40,763 bases of DNA from Candidatus Heimdallarchaeota archaeon. GTDB taxonomy: Archaea > Asgardarchaeota > Heimdallarchaeia > JABLTI01. The stretch spans positions 1-40,763 of the forward strand of contig JAGXNT010000061.1 in the NCBI GenBank assembly GCA_019894765.1, written 5' to 3'. The notes beneath the pieces are model-generated. The model was not told the DNA's origin. It searched no databases and was given only the letters and a program-made list of their open reading frames with translations. This document shows positions 23,179-32,157 of the stretch, one piece after another (the stretch's first letter is position 1; each line of letters begins with the position of its first letter). A program made the position numbers and the translations under genes.

Positions 23179-23910
23179 TTGATCTTGTATTGTGGTTTAA
23201 CAGCTTCTAACTTTATCTCAAGTGAAGAATCCGGTGGAACAATGATCTTTCTACTTACAAAACCAATTAGAAGAACAACTCCCTTTATAGGGAAATTCTT
23301 AGGTTATTTCGCGAATATGGCAATTTTACAATTCGTGTCTTTGTTATTTGGTTTAACCATAACTTGCACATTATTTGATGTGTCCTCTGCAGTATTCATG
23401 GCTGGAATGAAATTCTTGGTTCCAATTTACCTTTACGCATTGTTGATGATTGCGGTTATCGGCTTAATGCTAGGATTCCTTTCAATAATTAACAAAAGAA
23501 TGGTCATAAGTGTCTTAGTGATAATGTTCCTAATTATTTTCATTTATTTCTTAGGAATCATCTTCAGAGTGGCAATTCCAAGTTATTATGAAACAGGATA
23601 CCTTTATTTGATAGATCTTGGTTACAATCTAAGTCTTATCTTTACGACATTCTTGGGTTTCTTTGGTTTCCAACCTATTCCCTTCTTCCAGCAAAACTTT
23701 GGATTGTTCTTTGGCACTTATGTAAGCATGTTTTCAGATATCTCTGAATTCATCGGTTCTGCTGATCCTGAAAACGGATTAACTTTCTTGCTTCCAGAAA
23801 CAGGTTACATAAACCCAATTGTGAGTATTATAGTCATGGTTGCAATAACTGCCGGATTGTTTATTTTGGGTCTTATAATTTTGGAAAGAAAAGATATTGG
23901 ACCACAGTAA
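23179..23910 (+). CDS. ABC-2-type permease, 5'-truncated
   Basis: A 243-residue membrane protein with about six hydrophobic segments. The early block SSEESGGTMIFLLTKPIRRTTPFIGKFLGYF matches the family's E-x-x-x-G-T-x-x-x-L-x-x-P-x-x-R segment, which normally follows the first membrane helix. Here the frame upstream is closed by TAA at about 23130, there is no ATG, and no ribosome binding site is seen, so the first helix is missing. No ATPase partner is near. It is probably a decayed or truncated permease, though a TTG-started short form cannot be excluded. Confidence 0.65.
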   Translation: MILYCGLTASNFISSEESGGTMIFLLTKPIRRTTPFIGKFLGYFANMAILQFVSLLFGLTITCTLFDVSSAVFMAGMKFLVPIYLYALLMIAVIGLMLGFLSIINKRMVISVLVIMFLIIFIYFLGIIFRVAIPSYYETGYLYLIDLGYNLSLIFTTFLGFFGFQPIPFFQQNFGLFFGTYVSMFSDISEFIGSADPENGLTFLLPETGYINPIVSIIVMVAITAGLFILGLIILERKDIGPQ

Positions 23911-23997
23911 GAAAAAATCAAAATATAAACTTATTAGAATCTTGAGAGCCTAATTTCCACTATAATTTGGATAATCATTTTCTCCCACTCAAAATTT

Positions 23998-24177
23998 TCA
24001 TCCATAAGAATAAAAATCACCGTTTTTATAAACACATTCACTAACGGATGCCATCATTTGATGATTATAATTCCGACATAAAATAAAGACTTCTTTCTCT
24101 GTCAAACGACAGAGAAATTCATCTTTGCCACATTCAGAGCAAGTTATAATTTTGTCATTGAAATACATTTTAGCCAT
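23998..24177 (-). CDS. Small zinc-ribbon-like protein, 59 aa
   Basis: A 59-residue frame from ATG at 24177. It has CSECGKDEFLC and a later LCRNYNHQMM, a spacing that could hold a zinc ion (CxxC ... C/H). The size, the start codon and the paired cysteines support a real small protein. It lies in the 660-base gap between the permease and the HEAT protein. The rest of the gap (24178-24393) shows nothing I can support. Confidence 0.6.
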   Translation of the reverse strand: MAKMYFNDKIITCSECGKDEFLCRLTEKEVFILCRNYNHQMMASVSECVYKNGDFYSYG

Positions 24178-24393
24178 GAATATAATAATCCCTAAGTATT
24201 TATTTATAGTTTTTTGTGTATTCAGATATCTTTTCTAATTCTGATTCTCCTGCATTTTTGTAGAAGCCAGAATTGCATAGATAAGTCAAAAGAGAAAAAA
24301 AGACCGGATTTTTCTCACTCAGTTGTCATTTGAACATAGACACAAATGATTGTGCACAATTCTTTTATTTTCTCAATTATTTTTTTGCTATAT

Positions 24394-24570
24394 TTATACA
24401 GGAATTAGAAACTCTGAAATAAGGAAAGTTCCTAATATAATTATTATACCGATAATAAAGAACATTGGCTTTCCTTTTTTCCCTAAGAGAAATATATCTC
24501 TTACAACTAAGTACAAAACTAATCCAAGAATAAAAATTAAAATAATAAATAATGCAATAAAAACATAATT
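24394..24570 (-). pseudogene. Remnant of the C-terminal end of a ZIP-like transporter
   Basis: On the minus strand, directly after the TAG stop of the HEAT gene and in the same frame, 58 codons encode two membrane segments: LGLVLYLVVRDIFLLGKKGK and then PMFFIIGIIIILGTFLISEF. They closely match the end of the transporter at 25886 (LGLVLFTVIRDIIPLGKKGK, PVFFLIGIVLTIGIFLLNEL). No start codon is present. It is a partial duplicate of that gene left behind by rearrangement. Confidence 0.8.
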
Positions 24571-25806
24571 CTATTCTTCCTCACCAAATATCTTCGAAAA
24601 GCTACTCAGTATTTGATTAATTTTATCATATTTTGTTTTAGGATCATCTTGGATTGTAATAATAATGGAATCATAATCTATATCTCTAACAAGTTTTACT
24701 CCCAGTTTTTCAGGTAGTTCACTCAACCAATTTGTTATCTTTGTTTCATCTTTTATTTTCAGTAATCCGGCTAATAATCCAATCGACATTGATTTATGAT
24801 TTAGAATTATATTCTGAATTTCATAAATTCTATAATTGTGCAATGCTTGAATTTCCTTTTGATGAATAATAAGTTTTTTTTCCTCTAATTCCATTTTACT
24901 AATTTTCTTAATAATTTGAATAGTATCTACATCAGCATGTTTTACTGCAAATTCTATTTTATTTCGAATAGTCACTGTTGAGGCATTTTTATATAATTCA
25001 ATTAATCCCTCATATGACCTTTTCGTACCAATTAATCCTAAAATTTCAATGCCTTTTAGACGATTCTTAATTTCAATGTCTTTTCTTATTATTTCTATAA
25101 TGCTTGGTATAAACCTGTCATCTTTTATTTCCCCCATAGCTTTCATAATATTGTATCTGACAAATTCATCATCTTCCTTATTTAGGACTTCAATGAGTGA
25201 ATCGATAATTTTTTCATCTCTATTACTAGTCCCTAAAGCCCACGCAGCACTTGCTCTTACTATAGAATCTTCATCCTTTAAAGCTTGAATTAAAGGAACA
25301 ATTTTTTTATCACTTTTAAACCATTTGAGTGAATTAGCTGCTGCATAACGAACATTTGATGCACTATCATTTAATGCACGTATTAAAATTGCTAAATCAT
25401 CCTCTAAAGCAAAAAAGCTTAGAGATTCTATAGTTACTTGTCTGATAAAATCATTAGTATTTGTTAAATAAAGTTCTCTTAAAATGGGCAAAGCTTTGTC
25501 TGATTTAGATTTACCCATTAATTCAACCAATGCAAGTTTTACCTCTAATAGTTTTTCATTTTTAAAGGCAAAAATTATTTCATCAATAATATCATTTAAG
25601 TTATGATTTGCTTCTTTTAGTGTTTCACAAGTTTTCAATCGAACACGTAAATCTGTATCAGTTAGTAATTGAGCTATGTCTTTCAAAACTATTTTTAAAT
25701 CTGTTCCATATTCTTTTAAGAAATTTAGTATGTGAATTTTCTCTCTAGGATCATCAGTCTTTAAATTGGGGACTAAATCCTGAACCATTTTTTCTCTTAA
25801 ATTCAT
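24571..25806 (-). CDS. HEAT-repeat protein with C-terminal winged-helix-like region
   Basis: About 411 residues. Residues 1-300 are HEAT (PBS lyase-like) repeats about 31 residues long, for example VRYAAANSLKWFKSDKKIVP, VRASAAWALGTSNRDEKIID and VRYNIMKAMGEIKDDRFIPS. The last 90 residues (YRIYEIQNIILNHKSMSIGL onward) resemble a winged-helix domain. HEAT proteins are scaffolds for protein contacts; the partner is unknown. ATG at 25806 follows GTGA at 25815. It sits between a ZIP-like gene upstream and a partial copy of that gene downstream. Confidence 0.8.
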   Translation of the reverse strand: MNLREKMVQDLVPNLKTDDPREKIHILNFLKEYGTDLKIVLKDIAQLLTDTDLRVRLKTCETLKEANHNLNDIIDEIIFAFKNEKLLEVKLALVELMGKSKSDKALPILRELYLTNTNDFIRQVTIESLSFFALEDDLAILIRALNDSASNVRYAAANSLKWFKSDKKIVPLIQALKDEDSIVRASAAWALGTSNRDEKIIDSLIEVLNKEDDEFVRYNIMKAMGEIKDDRFIPSIIEIIRKDIEIKNRLKGIEILGLIGTKRSYEGLIELYKNASTVTIRNKIEFAVKHADVDTIQIIKKISKMELEEKKLIIHQKEIQALHNYRIYEIQNIILNHKSMSIGLLAGLLKIKDETKITNWLSELPEKLGVKLVRDIDYDSIIITIQDDPKTKYDKINQILSSFSKIFGEEE

Positions 25807-25885
25807 ATTCTTCACAAATTAATCTTGAGATCTTATATTTATGATTTTATTAATTGTAATTTTAAGTTTGTTTATAGTTATTTAT

Positions 25886-26710
25886 CTAATGCAAAACTAA
25901 TTCATTTAACAAGAAAATTCCAATAGTTAAAACAATTCCTATTAAAAAGAAAACTGGTTTTCCTTTCTTACCTAATGGAATAATATCCCTAATAACTGTA
26001 AATAATACTAATCCTAAAGCAAATGCAAAAATAATAAAGAATGCAATTTCACTAAAAACTAAAAACACACCAAATAACGCTCCTAATGTAGGAATGATTA
26101 AGTTAATGATTCTGAATATTTTTTGCGGTTTTTCATTTAAATCCTCCATTATCTGTTCAGCTGAAAATGAAACTGTAAATGCTCGGATAAGAAAAGGAAT
26201 CATAATAATGAAACTTGCATTTATTTCATTTTCAGAAAAAACTAACGCAACCAATATACCAATCATAAAACTATGTGTTAACAATGCAATTGCTTCAAAG
26301 ATTGCATTTTGTTCTGGTATAATGCATTCAATTCCCATAATTTCTTTTTCATATTCATTTGGAGATTCAAGATGTTTTTCCTCATCATTATCTTGAGTAG
26401 GCAAATTTAATTTTGTTGTGGGATTTTCTTTTAGTATTATCTTATATACAATTTTTTCAGCTAAAGCAATAATAACAAAACCAGCTAGTAAGGGAATGTA
26501 AATATAAAAATCTAGTACACCATAACCTTTGAAGATATGTGGTAGTAATTCAAGAAAAAGTATACCAACCATTAATCCTGCACCTAAACTCTCTAGTTCA
26601 GCATGAAATCTTTTCATTTTAGAGCTTATCTTTTCTCCAATAAAATGTACCAAAGTTAGAAAAAGCATAATTGAAACGGGGATAATTACATCTAAAATAT
26701 AGATCTCCAT
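25886..26710 (-). CDS. ZIP-like integral membrane protein
   Basis: About 274 residues with seven or eight membrane helices and a cytosolic acidic loop (about residues 105-135). SLGAGLMVGILFLELLPHIF and ALLTHSFMIGILVALVF resemble the metal-binding helices of ZIP divalent-metal transporters, but several usual histidines are absent. Metal transport is therefore a guess from general pattern. ATG at 26710 follows GTGAT. The gene precedes the HEAT gene by 80 bases on the same strand. Confidence 0.6.
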   Translation of the reverse strand: MEIYILDVIIPVSIMLFLTLVHFIGEKISSKMKRFHAELESLGAGLMVGILFLELLPHIFKGYGVLDFYIYIPLLAGFVIIALAEKIVYKIILKENPTTKLNLPTQDNDEEKHLESPNEYEKEIMGIECIIPEQNAIFEAIALLTHSFMIGILVALVFSENEINASFIIMIPFLIRAFTVSFSAEQIMEDLNEKPQKIFRIINLIIPTLGALFGVFLVFSEIAFFIIFAFALGLVLFTVIRDIIPLGKKGKPVFFLIGIVLTIGIFLLNELVLH

Positions 26711-26773
26711 ATTGATCACTATCTGTATACTGAAATTATATTATTGTAAGAGGTTTAATTTAATAATACTTAG

Positions 26774-27256
26774 ATGAAAGAAGTATTTTTTTTTACAAAA
26801 ATCTTAAGTTTTATTTACATTTTTCAAACAATATCGATTTTCTTCTCAGTTGGTTATTTTGAGAATGAAACTTTTCAAGAAAGACTATTTTGAATGGTTC
26901 CTATTTCAGCAATTTTTATCTTAGCTGCAATACCAATTATAATGTTAGGTAACTTTGACCCCCTCCGAGAAATCAAAAATGGAAATTCATATAAAGAGTA
27001 AAAAAAGAATGAATTTGGTAAAAAAACTCATGCTAAAAATTTCATGTTTGCGTTTAGTACTCTGGATTCAACTGCAGATAAGGATATTTACAAAAGGGAA
27101 TATTATGTCGTTACCGGATCTGTAAATCCCAAAAGATATGCGTATACAGAAAGGGGCAACAATCAGATAGTAATTAGAGAACCTTTTGAGGATCATCCAA
27201 TCTATGATGCCTTCAAAGATTGTTTTTATGATGCATATAATTTAGAATTCGGCTAA
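26774..27256 (+). pseudogene. Membrane protein gene broken by two in-frame stops
   Basis: One 161-codon frame runs from ATG at 26774 to TAA at 27256 but contains TGA at 26891-26893 and TAA at 26999-27001. The parts read MKEVFFFTKILSFIYIFQTI (hydrophobic), then MVPISAIFILAAIPIIMLGN (second helix), then a soluble tail with KREYYVVTGSVNPKRYAYTE. All three lie in phase, which is unlikely by chance. It looks like a two-helix membrane protein lost by nonsense mutation. The tail alone could still be read as a 70-residue ORF from 27044. Confidence 0.62.
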
Positions 27257-27457
27257 TTCATTTCGGATTACTAAATTACTTTTTCTTTTTCAGATTTCTT
27301 TTTGTTCATTTGTTCACCTTTTTATCCTGCACTTAAGGAGTCTTTTATGATGATATAATAACGTAATATTGTATAATAATATATGTTTGAGATATACGAT
27401 ATCCATATTATTAATCATTGATTTTTTCTTTGAGAATTGATGAAATGATTGCATAAA

Positions 27458-27949
27458 TTATCTAGCCCAACTGTGAAGATAGAATGTAATTAGTAATTCA
27501 CCACCAAGCTCACCAAACCAAAACGTTTCACTAAATAGAAAATTATCTTCTATTGCTATAGCAGTAAAATCAATTTTTTGCGAATTACCATCTTGTTTTA
27601 CTTTTATATCTAAATCAAATGTAAAGGTAAATACAGAATCTACATTTTTACCAAAGCCATAACATAGGTAATCTGTTTCATTATCAATATAAATAGCCTG
27701 CTCAAAGGGGATTATTATTTCAGGAAATCTTTGATATTCATTTCCATTGGATGGTTTCACATAAAGAGTAATTGGATATCCAAATTCATCTGTGCATTCA
27801 ACTGATACAATTTTATAATAGCCTTTAGTCAAATAATTTTTCTTAACTATTCGATGAATTTGTGTTCCTAATATTGGTGTTATAGTAATAATTAAGCCTA
27901 TTATTAAAACGAAAATTAGGATTTTTCTGTTCTTTCTTATACTCTTCAA
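27458..27949 (-). CDS. Membrane-anchored protein of unknown function
   Basis: About 163 residues: one N-terminal helix (ILIFVLIIGLIITITPILGT), then a beta-rich domain presumably outside the cell. The frame is open to 28030, but TTG at 27949 follows GGGAG five bases away and places the helix near the N-terminus after basic residues (KSIRKNRK). No family recognised. Confidence 0.62.
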   Translation of the reverse strand: MKSIRKNRKILIFVLIIGLIITITPILGTQIHRIVKKNYLTKGYYKIVSVECTDEFGYPITLYVKPSNGNEYQRFPEIIIPFEQAIYIDNETDYLCYGFGKNVDSVFTFTFDLDIKVKQDGNSQKIDFTAIAIEDNFLFSETFWFGELGGELLITFYLHSWAR

Positions 27950-28048
27950 TAATACTCCCTCATTATAATTAATACTAATGTAGTGTTTAAAAAATATTTC
28001 CTTATATATGAATTTGATAGAGATCCTCAAAGTAAAGATAGAAATTTC

Positions 28049-28246
28049 TCAAAAAAGAACGAAGTTTTGGAAATGGAACAACAGGTACTTTATCATGGAA
28101 AATATACCCTTTTTATAATATGAAATATACCAACCCACATTGATAGGTTTAATGTCCATAAAAGCCATCACATCATCATCTTCATACAGAACTGCTGCAA
28201 ATTCTTCTTTTCTAACTATTTTACAAAAAATACAATCAGTGTTCAT
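28049..28246 (-). pseudogene. HIT-family protein, N-terminal fragment 1
   Basis: MNTDCIFCKIVRKEEFAAVL and YEDDDVMAFMDIKPINVG match the start of histidine-triad (HIT) nucleotide hydrolases, including the zinc-site CxxC. After NVG the sequence loses similarity (WYISYYKKG) and never reaches the HxHxHxx active site. It is a truncated, probably non-functional copy. A second more decayed copy lies at 28470-28572. Confidence 0.78.
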
Positions 28247-28341
28247 CTATTTCATAACCGGGAATACTTTTCCATAGCTGGTTTTATAATTTTCTTATAG
28301 TATCTGTTTGAAGAAAAAAAAAGGGAAGAATCACTAAAAAG

Positions 28342-28464
28342 CTAGCTTTTCTTCTTTTTCATTATTAAGCCAATTATTACTATTATGGATATTCCCCCCA
28401 TCGTAATCCAAAAAGTGAATCCTGGAAAGGGAAAGGTACCTGTTGCATAGTCTAGACTTTTGCT
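28342..28464 (-). pseudogene. Remnant C-terminal anchor of a surface protein
   Basis: On the minus strand a frame without a start ends TGTFPFPGFTFWITMGGISI, IVIIGLIMKKKKS, stop. This is a membrane helix with a basic tail preceded by a Pro-Gly segment, as found at the end of archaeal surface proteins. It is wedged between two HIT fragments, so it is a leftover of rearrangement. Confidence 0.55.
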
Positions 28465-28469
28465 TAATC

Positions 28470-28572
28470 AAGAGGAATGATTTTGTTTTTTATACTCTCT
28501 CGTTTATCTTCATAGAGAACTGCAGCAAATGCCTTTTTGTTCACTATTTTACAAAAAAAAACAATTATGTCA
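28470..28572 (-). pseudogene. HIT-family protein, N-terminal fragment 2
   Basis: A degraded repeat of fragment 1: FFCKIVNKKAFAAVLYEDK aligns with IFCKIVRKEEFAAVLYEDD. The flanking bases before it are also alike (CTATTTATTACAAC against CTATTTCATAACC). The frame is lost after EDK. It shows that the HIT gene start was duplicated before both copies decayed. Confidence 0.65.
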
Positions 28573-28645
28573 TCTATTTATTACAACCAAAAATACTTAT
28601 ATTTTCTTAAAAATAACATTAATAACACTCGTAGGGTGGGATTAA

Positions 28646-29560
28646 ATGAAGAAATGGTTGAAAATTATATTACCTCTATTCCTACTTTGTTTACTAATAC
28701 CTATTAAAGCTGGTATTGGAGCTTTTGGAGTAAATATTAATGACACATTCACATATGAATGCATTGCAGCAGAACGAAGTTTTGCTCTCGGAGCAGAATC
28801 CGGAATAGGAGAAGGTTTTAAAATCGATGGTCAGCATTTTGATCCAGGAACAACTATTACTGTAATTGTTCAGAATTTAATAAGTGACTCTGTAGTTTAC
28901 AATGTTTCTAGTGGTGGATACACGTATTTTGCTATTAGTGACTTAATGGGCTTCTTAATTAGCTTACGATTCTATTATCTTTTTTATCCTTTTACTGCAA
29001 CTTCAATCGTTACTGATGTAAACAATTGGAATCAGACTTTCGTAGAAGAAGATCCAGGACTAATGTTAATCGAACCTTTTATTGAAATTGGTGATGCTAC
29101 TTGGACTGATTTTGAGGAATTTGCTGATGGTATGACAACACTAGTAGCAACTGCAACTGACTTAACAGGTATAATCATAAGCTCTGAATTTGTTCAAGAT
29201 GATACAACATTTCTGTGTGAGTTTCATATTTCTGGTGAATTTAATGCAACATATACACCAGTAACAAGTCCGTCTTTACCTTGGATTAAAGATTTGAATT
29301 CGTTGGAACATTATTATAGATTCGCTTATGACAAACCTACTGGAGTTATGCTAGGAACCAAAATGTATGGATCAGCTAGTGGAGAAGTTAATGGTTCAGT
29401 TATGGAATTATCATATGATTTTCATGTAGAACAAACAGGGTATGACTTACCTGATGAATTAACTACAGCTAAATTCAATGGTTTCAGTATAATGATCACT
29501 ATTGTAACACTTAGCATTCCTGTCATATTAATGAAGTTTAAACGAAAAAGTATAAATTAG
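28646..29560 (+). CDS. Surface-anchored protein, distant relative of the trio
   Basis: A 304-residue exported protein: signal peptide (residues 3-24), an outer domain and a C-terminal helix ending MKFKRKSIN. It shares the layout of the 20040-23061 family and a similar LMLIEPFIEIGDATW segment, but the overall match is weak. ATG at 28646 follows GGTGGGATT. Function unknown. Confidence 0.72.
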   Translation: MKKWLKIILPLFLLCLLIPIKAGIGAFGVNINDTFTYECIAAERSFALGAESGIGEGFKIDGQHFDPGTTITVIVQNLISDSVVYNVSSGGYTYFAISDLMGFLISLRFYYLFYPFTATSIVTDVNNWNQTFVEEDPGLMLIEPFIEIGDATWTDFEEFADGMTTLVATATDLTGIIISSEFVQDDTTFLCEFHISGEFNATYTPVTSPSLPWIKDLNSLEHYYRFAYDKPTGVMLGTKMYGSASGEVNGSVMELSYDFHVEQTGYDLPDELTTAKFNGFSIMITIVTLSIPVILMKFKRKSIN

Positions 29561-29652
29561 TTAAATTATTTTTCGGGATTAATTTATGCTTTTATTTCTC
29601 TTTTTTTATCAGTAACTAATTAAAGTAAAAAGATGAAACTAAACTGAGAATT

Positions 29653-30189
29653 ATGCTAAAAATTTATTATTTTTTGATAGCTCTTGCTGTTATAGGATTA
29701 ATAATAATTATATTCTTAGCTTGGTCAACTATAAAAGGAGCACCTTGGTCACCAACAAGTAAAGAAAAAATATTAAAAATTCTTACAATGGCTAGTATTA
29801 AACCAAATGAAATTGTATATGATCTTGGTTGTGGAGATGGGAGAGTACTTATAATGGCAGCTAAACATTTTAACGCTCGAGCTATTGGGATAGAAATTGA
29901 TCCGATTCGTTTTCTTTGGTGTAAATTTCGTATCCGTTTACTGGGTTTAGGAGATAAAGTTCAGGTAATATATGGTGATTTTTTTAGCAAAAATCTTAGC
30001 AATGCTGATATTATAATCTGCTATCTTTTACAAAATACAAATGATAAATTACAAGCAAAACTACAAGCTGAATTACATCCACAAGCCAAGGTTATTTCTA
30101 ATAAATTTGTTTTTTCAGATTTACACTTAATTTGTGAAGATGACAAGCTGGAAATTTACGCATATGATATGACCTTTCAAAATTCTTAA
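29653..30189 (+). CDS. FAM173/aKMT-like methyltransferase, membrane-anchored (copy 1)
   Basis: A 178-residue class I SAM methyltransferase: an N-terminal helix (residues 3-26), the linker GAPWSPTSKEKILKIL, motif I VYDLGCGDGRVL, motif II IGIEIDPIRF and the block NADIIICYLLQNTNDKLQAK with KVISNKFVF. These are features of the archaeal protein-lysine methyltransferase aKMT and eukaryotic FAM173/ATPSCKMT, so a membrane-side protein lysine target is plausible. A close paralogue is at 34192. Confidence 0.82.
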   Translation: MLKIYYFLIALAVIGLIIIIFLAWSTIKGAPWSPTSKEKILKILTMASIKPNEIVYDLGCGDGRVLIMAAKHFNARAIGIEIDPIRFLWCKFRIRLLGLGDKVQVIYGDFFSKNLSNADIIICYLLQNTNDKLQAKLQAELHPQAKVISNKFVFSDLHLICEDDKLEIYAYDMTFQNS

Positions 30190-30272
30190 ACTAATTCAAA
30201 AACTGAATTTTCGCTTTGTCTAATAAATGTTTAAGAATATATATAACTAGATAGTAAACGTCAAGTGATTTT

Positions 30273-31667
30273 ATGAATAGATTAGAACAACTTCAGAATC
30301 AGAAAGACAAGTATTTAGAAGATTTATTTGATTTCTTAAGAATTCCTAGTATCACTCAAGATCCAGATGGAGTCAAGAAAGCAGCACAATGGATAAAGAA
30401 TCGATTAGATTTAACTGCAGACTATGTTGAAATAATTGAAACAAAAGGAAATCCTGTAATTATTGCTGAATGGAAACCACAAATAAAACATGATTCTGAA
30501 GAGAAAAAACCTGTTTTGCTATTTTATGGGCACTATGACGTGCAACCTCCAGAACCTTTAGATGAATGGGTTTCACCGCCATTTGAACCGGAAATAAGAG
30601 AAGGAAGAATATACGCAAGAGGCGTCGGAGATAACAAGGGACAACTTTTTGCTAATCTTTGTGGTATTGAATGGCTTCATATGAAGAAACAGCTTAAATC
30701 TAAAGTTAAGTTTGTCTTTGATGGGGAAGAAGAACTAGGTTCAATTAACCTCGAGGAAGCTTTGTACTCAAAAGAAGACTTCTTTAAAGATGTCGATTTG
30801 GTGATCGTTTCAGATGGTCCCGCTGATCCAACCTGGAAGCCTACACTAGAATTTGGTGCTAGAGGTATTCAAACAGTGCAAATCCATTTGAAATCTGCAA
30901 AGGGAGATGTACATTCAGGAAATTTTGGTGGAATTCAACCCAATCCTATGTGGAATGTAATAAAACTTCTTCGAACCATGAGAGATGAAAATGGCAGATG
31001 TTTGATAGATGGATTTTATGATGATGTATTTATTCCTTCAGAAGCAGCGATAAAAGCTGCTGAAGATCTGAATCGGGATCCTAAAACTTACAAAGAACAA
31101 CTTGGAATAACATATTTCGGTGGAGAGCAAGATCTTCCATTAACTCATAGATTGATGTTTCGACCCACTTTTAATATTAGAGGTATTAAATCTGGAGAAG
31201 TACAAGAAAATGCTAAAACTATGATACCAAAAGAAGCAATTGTTGAGATTGATGTTCGATTAGTTCCAAATCAAACACCAGAAAAAATGACTCAATTAAT
31301 ATTAGCACATTTTGATAAACTTAAACAACAATCTGAAAGATTTGCTGCAATAATAGATAGATGCACTCTGAAATTTGGTGCAAGTTTTTATCCGATGTAT
31401 ACTCCTATTGAGCTTCCTTGGACAGAAATATTAAAAGTAGCTATTGAGGAAGGATTCGAAGAAAAACCATTAATGATTCCATTAGCTGGAGGAAGTTTAC
31501 CTCTCTACTCGCTCTACAAAGTAACTAACAAAAAACCCATGTATGTTATACCTTATGCACAACCAGATGAAGATAATCACGCACCAAATGAAAATATGAT
31601 GGTAGATTGGTTTATGAAAGGGATAAACACGAGCATCGCAATACTTGAAAAACTAGGAAAAAAGTAG
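30273..31667 (+). CDS. M20-family metallopeptidase (CNDP dipeptidase-like)
   Basis: A 464-residue zinc peptidase. Metal-site motifs: YGHYDVQPP, RGVGDNKGQLFANLCG, DGEEELGS, VSDGPADP and the C-terminal HAPNENM. The dimerisation-domain block GDVHSGNFGG is also present. The pattern and length match the carnosinase/CNDP-like group, which cleaves dipeptides in the cytosol. The gene stands alone with ATG at 30273 and GTGAT upstream. Confidence 0.93.
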   Translation: MNRLEQLQNQKDKYLEDLFDFLRIPSITQDPDGVKKAAQWIKNRLDLTADYVEIIETKGNPVIIAEWKPQIKHDSEEKKPVLLFYGHYDVQPPEPLDEWVSPPFEPEIREGRIYARGVGDNKGQLFANLCGIEWLHMKKQLKSKVKFVFDGEEELGSINLEEALYSKEDFFKDVDLVIVSDGPADPTWKPTLEFGARGIQTVQIHLKSAKGDVHSGNFGGIQPNPMWNVIKLLRTMRDENGRCLIDGFYDDVFIPSEAAIKAAEDLNRDPKTYKEQLGITYFGGEQDLPLTHRLMFRPTFNIRGIKSGEVQENAKTMIPKEAIVEIDVRLVPNQTPEKMTQLILAHFDKLKQQSERFAAIIDRCTLKFGASFYPMYTPIELPWTEILKVAIEEGFEEKPLMIPLAGGSLPLYSLYKVTNKKPMYVIPYAQPDEDNHAPNENMMVDWFMKGINTSIAILEKLGKK

Positions 31668-31726
31668 AAAATTAACTCAGTGTTTACGAAATTATTTTAA
31701 AAATAGATTGGCTTTATTACTGTATT

Positions 31727-32080
31727 ATGACTGATGAGACTGATATTCGAAACGCAGCATTAGATTATATTGAGGGTTGGTACGAGGGAAGCGTGGAGAG
31801 AATGCAAAAGGCAGTACATTCAAAATTATTGAAACGAAGGTTTGTTTCTCCAGAGGAAATCTGGGCTTTGGATGCTCCATCGATGATTAATATTACTAAG
31901 GAAGGACGAGGAAAACTTCCTGACCCAAGTACAGGAAAAAAGGAGATATCAATTCTAGCATTTGATAAGAATATGGCTTCAGTAAGGGTTGTTTCAGATA
32001 AATTTGTTGATTATCTTCATTTACTGAAGGAGAATAGTCAATGGCGTATTGTTGATGCTTTATGGGACTACGTTGATTAA
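31727..32080 (+). CDS. NTF2-like protein (lumazine-binding-like)
   Basis: A 117-residue protein with the NTF2-like pattern: ALDYIEGWYEGSVERMQKAV, HSKLLKRRF, then beta strands ISILAFDKNMASVRVVSDKF and LLKENSQWRIVDALWDY. It matches the family called putative lumazine-binding (PF12893-like), whose ligand is seldom known. Single domain, cytosolic. Confidence 0.78.
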   Translation: MTDETDIRNAALDYIEGWYEGSVERMQKAVHSKLLKRRFVSPEEIWALDAPSMINITKEGRGKLPDPSTGKKEISILAFDKNMASVRVVSDKFVDYLHLLKENSQWRIVDALWDYVD

Positions 32081-32157
32081 AAAAACTAAATCAATGAACT
32101 TATATTTAGAAGCAGCTATATTACAGTAGTTAATCTTGAAAAAAAGCTGGTATAAAA

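Noticed and set aside
24350..24568. A 72-codon plus-strand frame with hydrophobic residues
   Set aside because: It is the antisense of the transporter-tail remnant, whose minus-strand translation has clear similarity to 25886-26060.
26891..26893. In-frame TGA as a selenocysteine codon
   Set aside because: The same frame also contains a TAA further on, and no SECIS-like structure was noticed, so nonsense decay is simpler.
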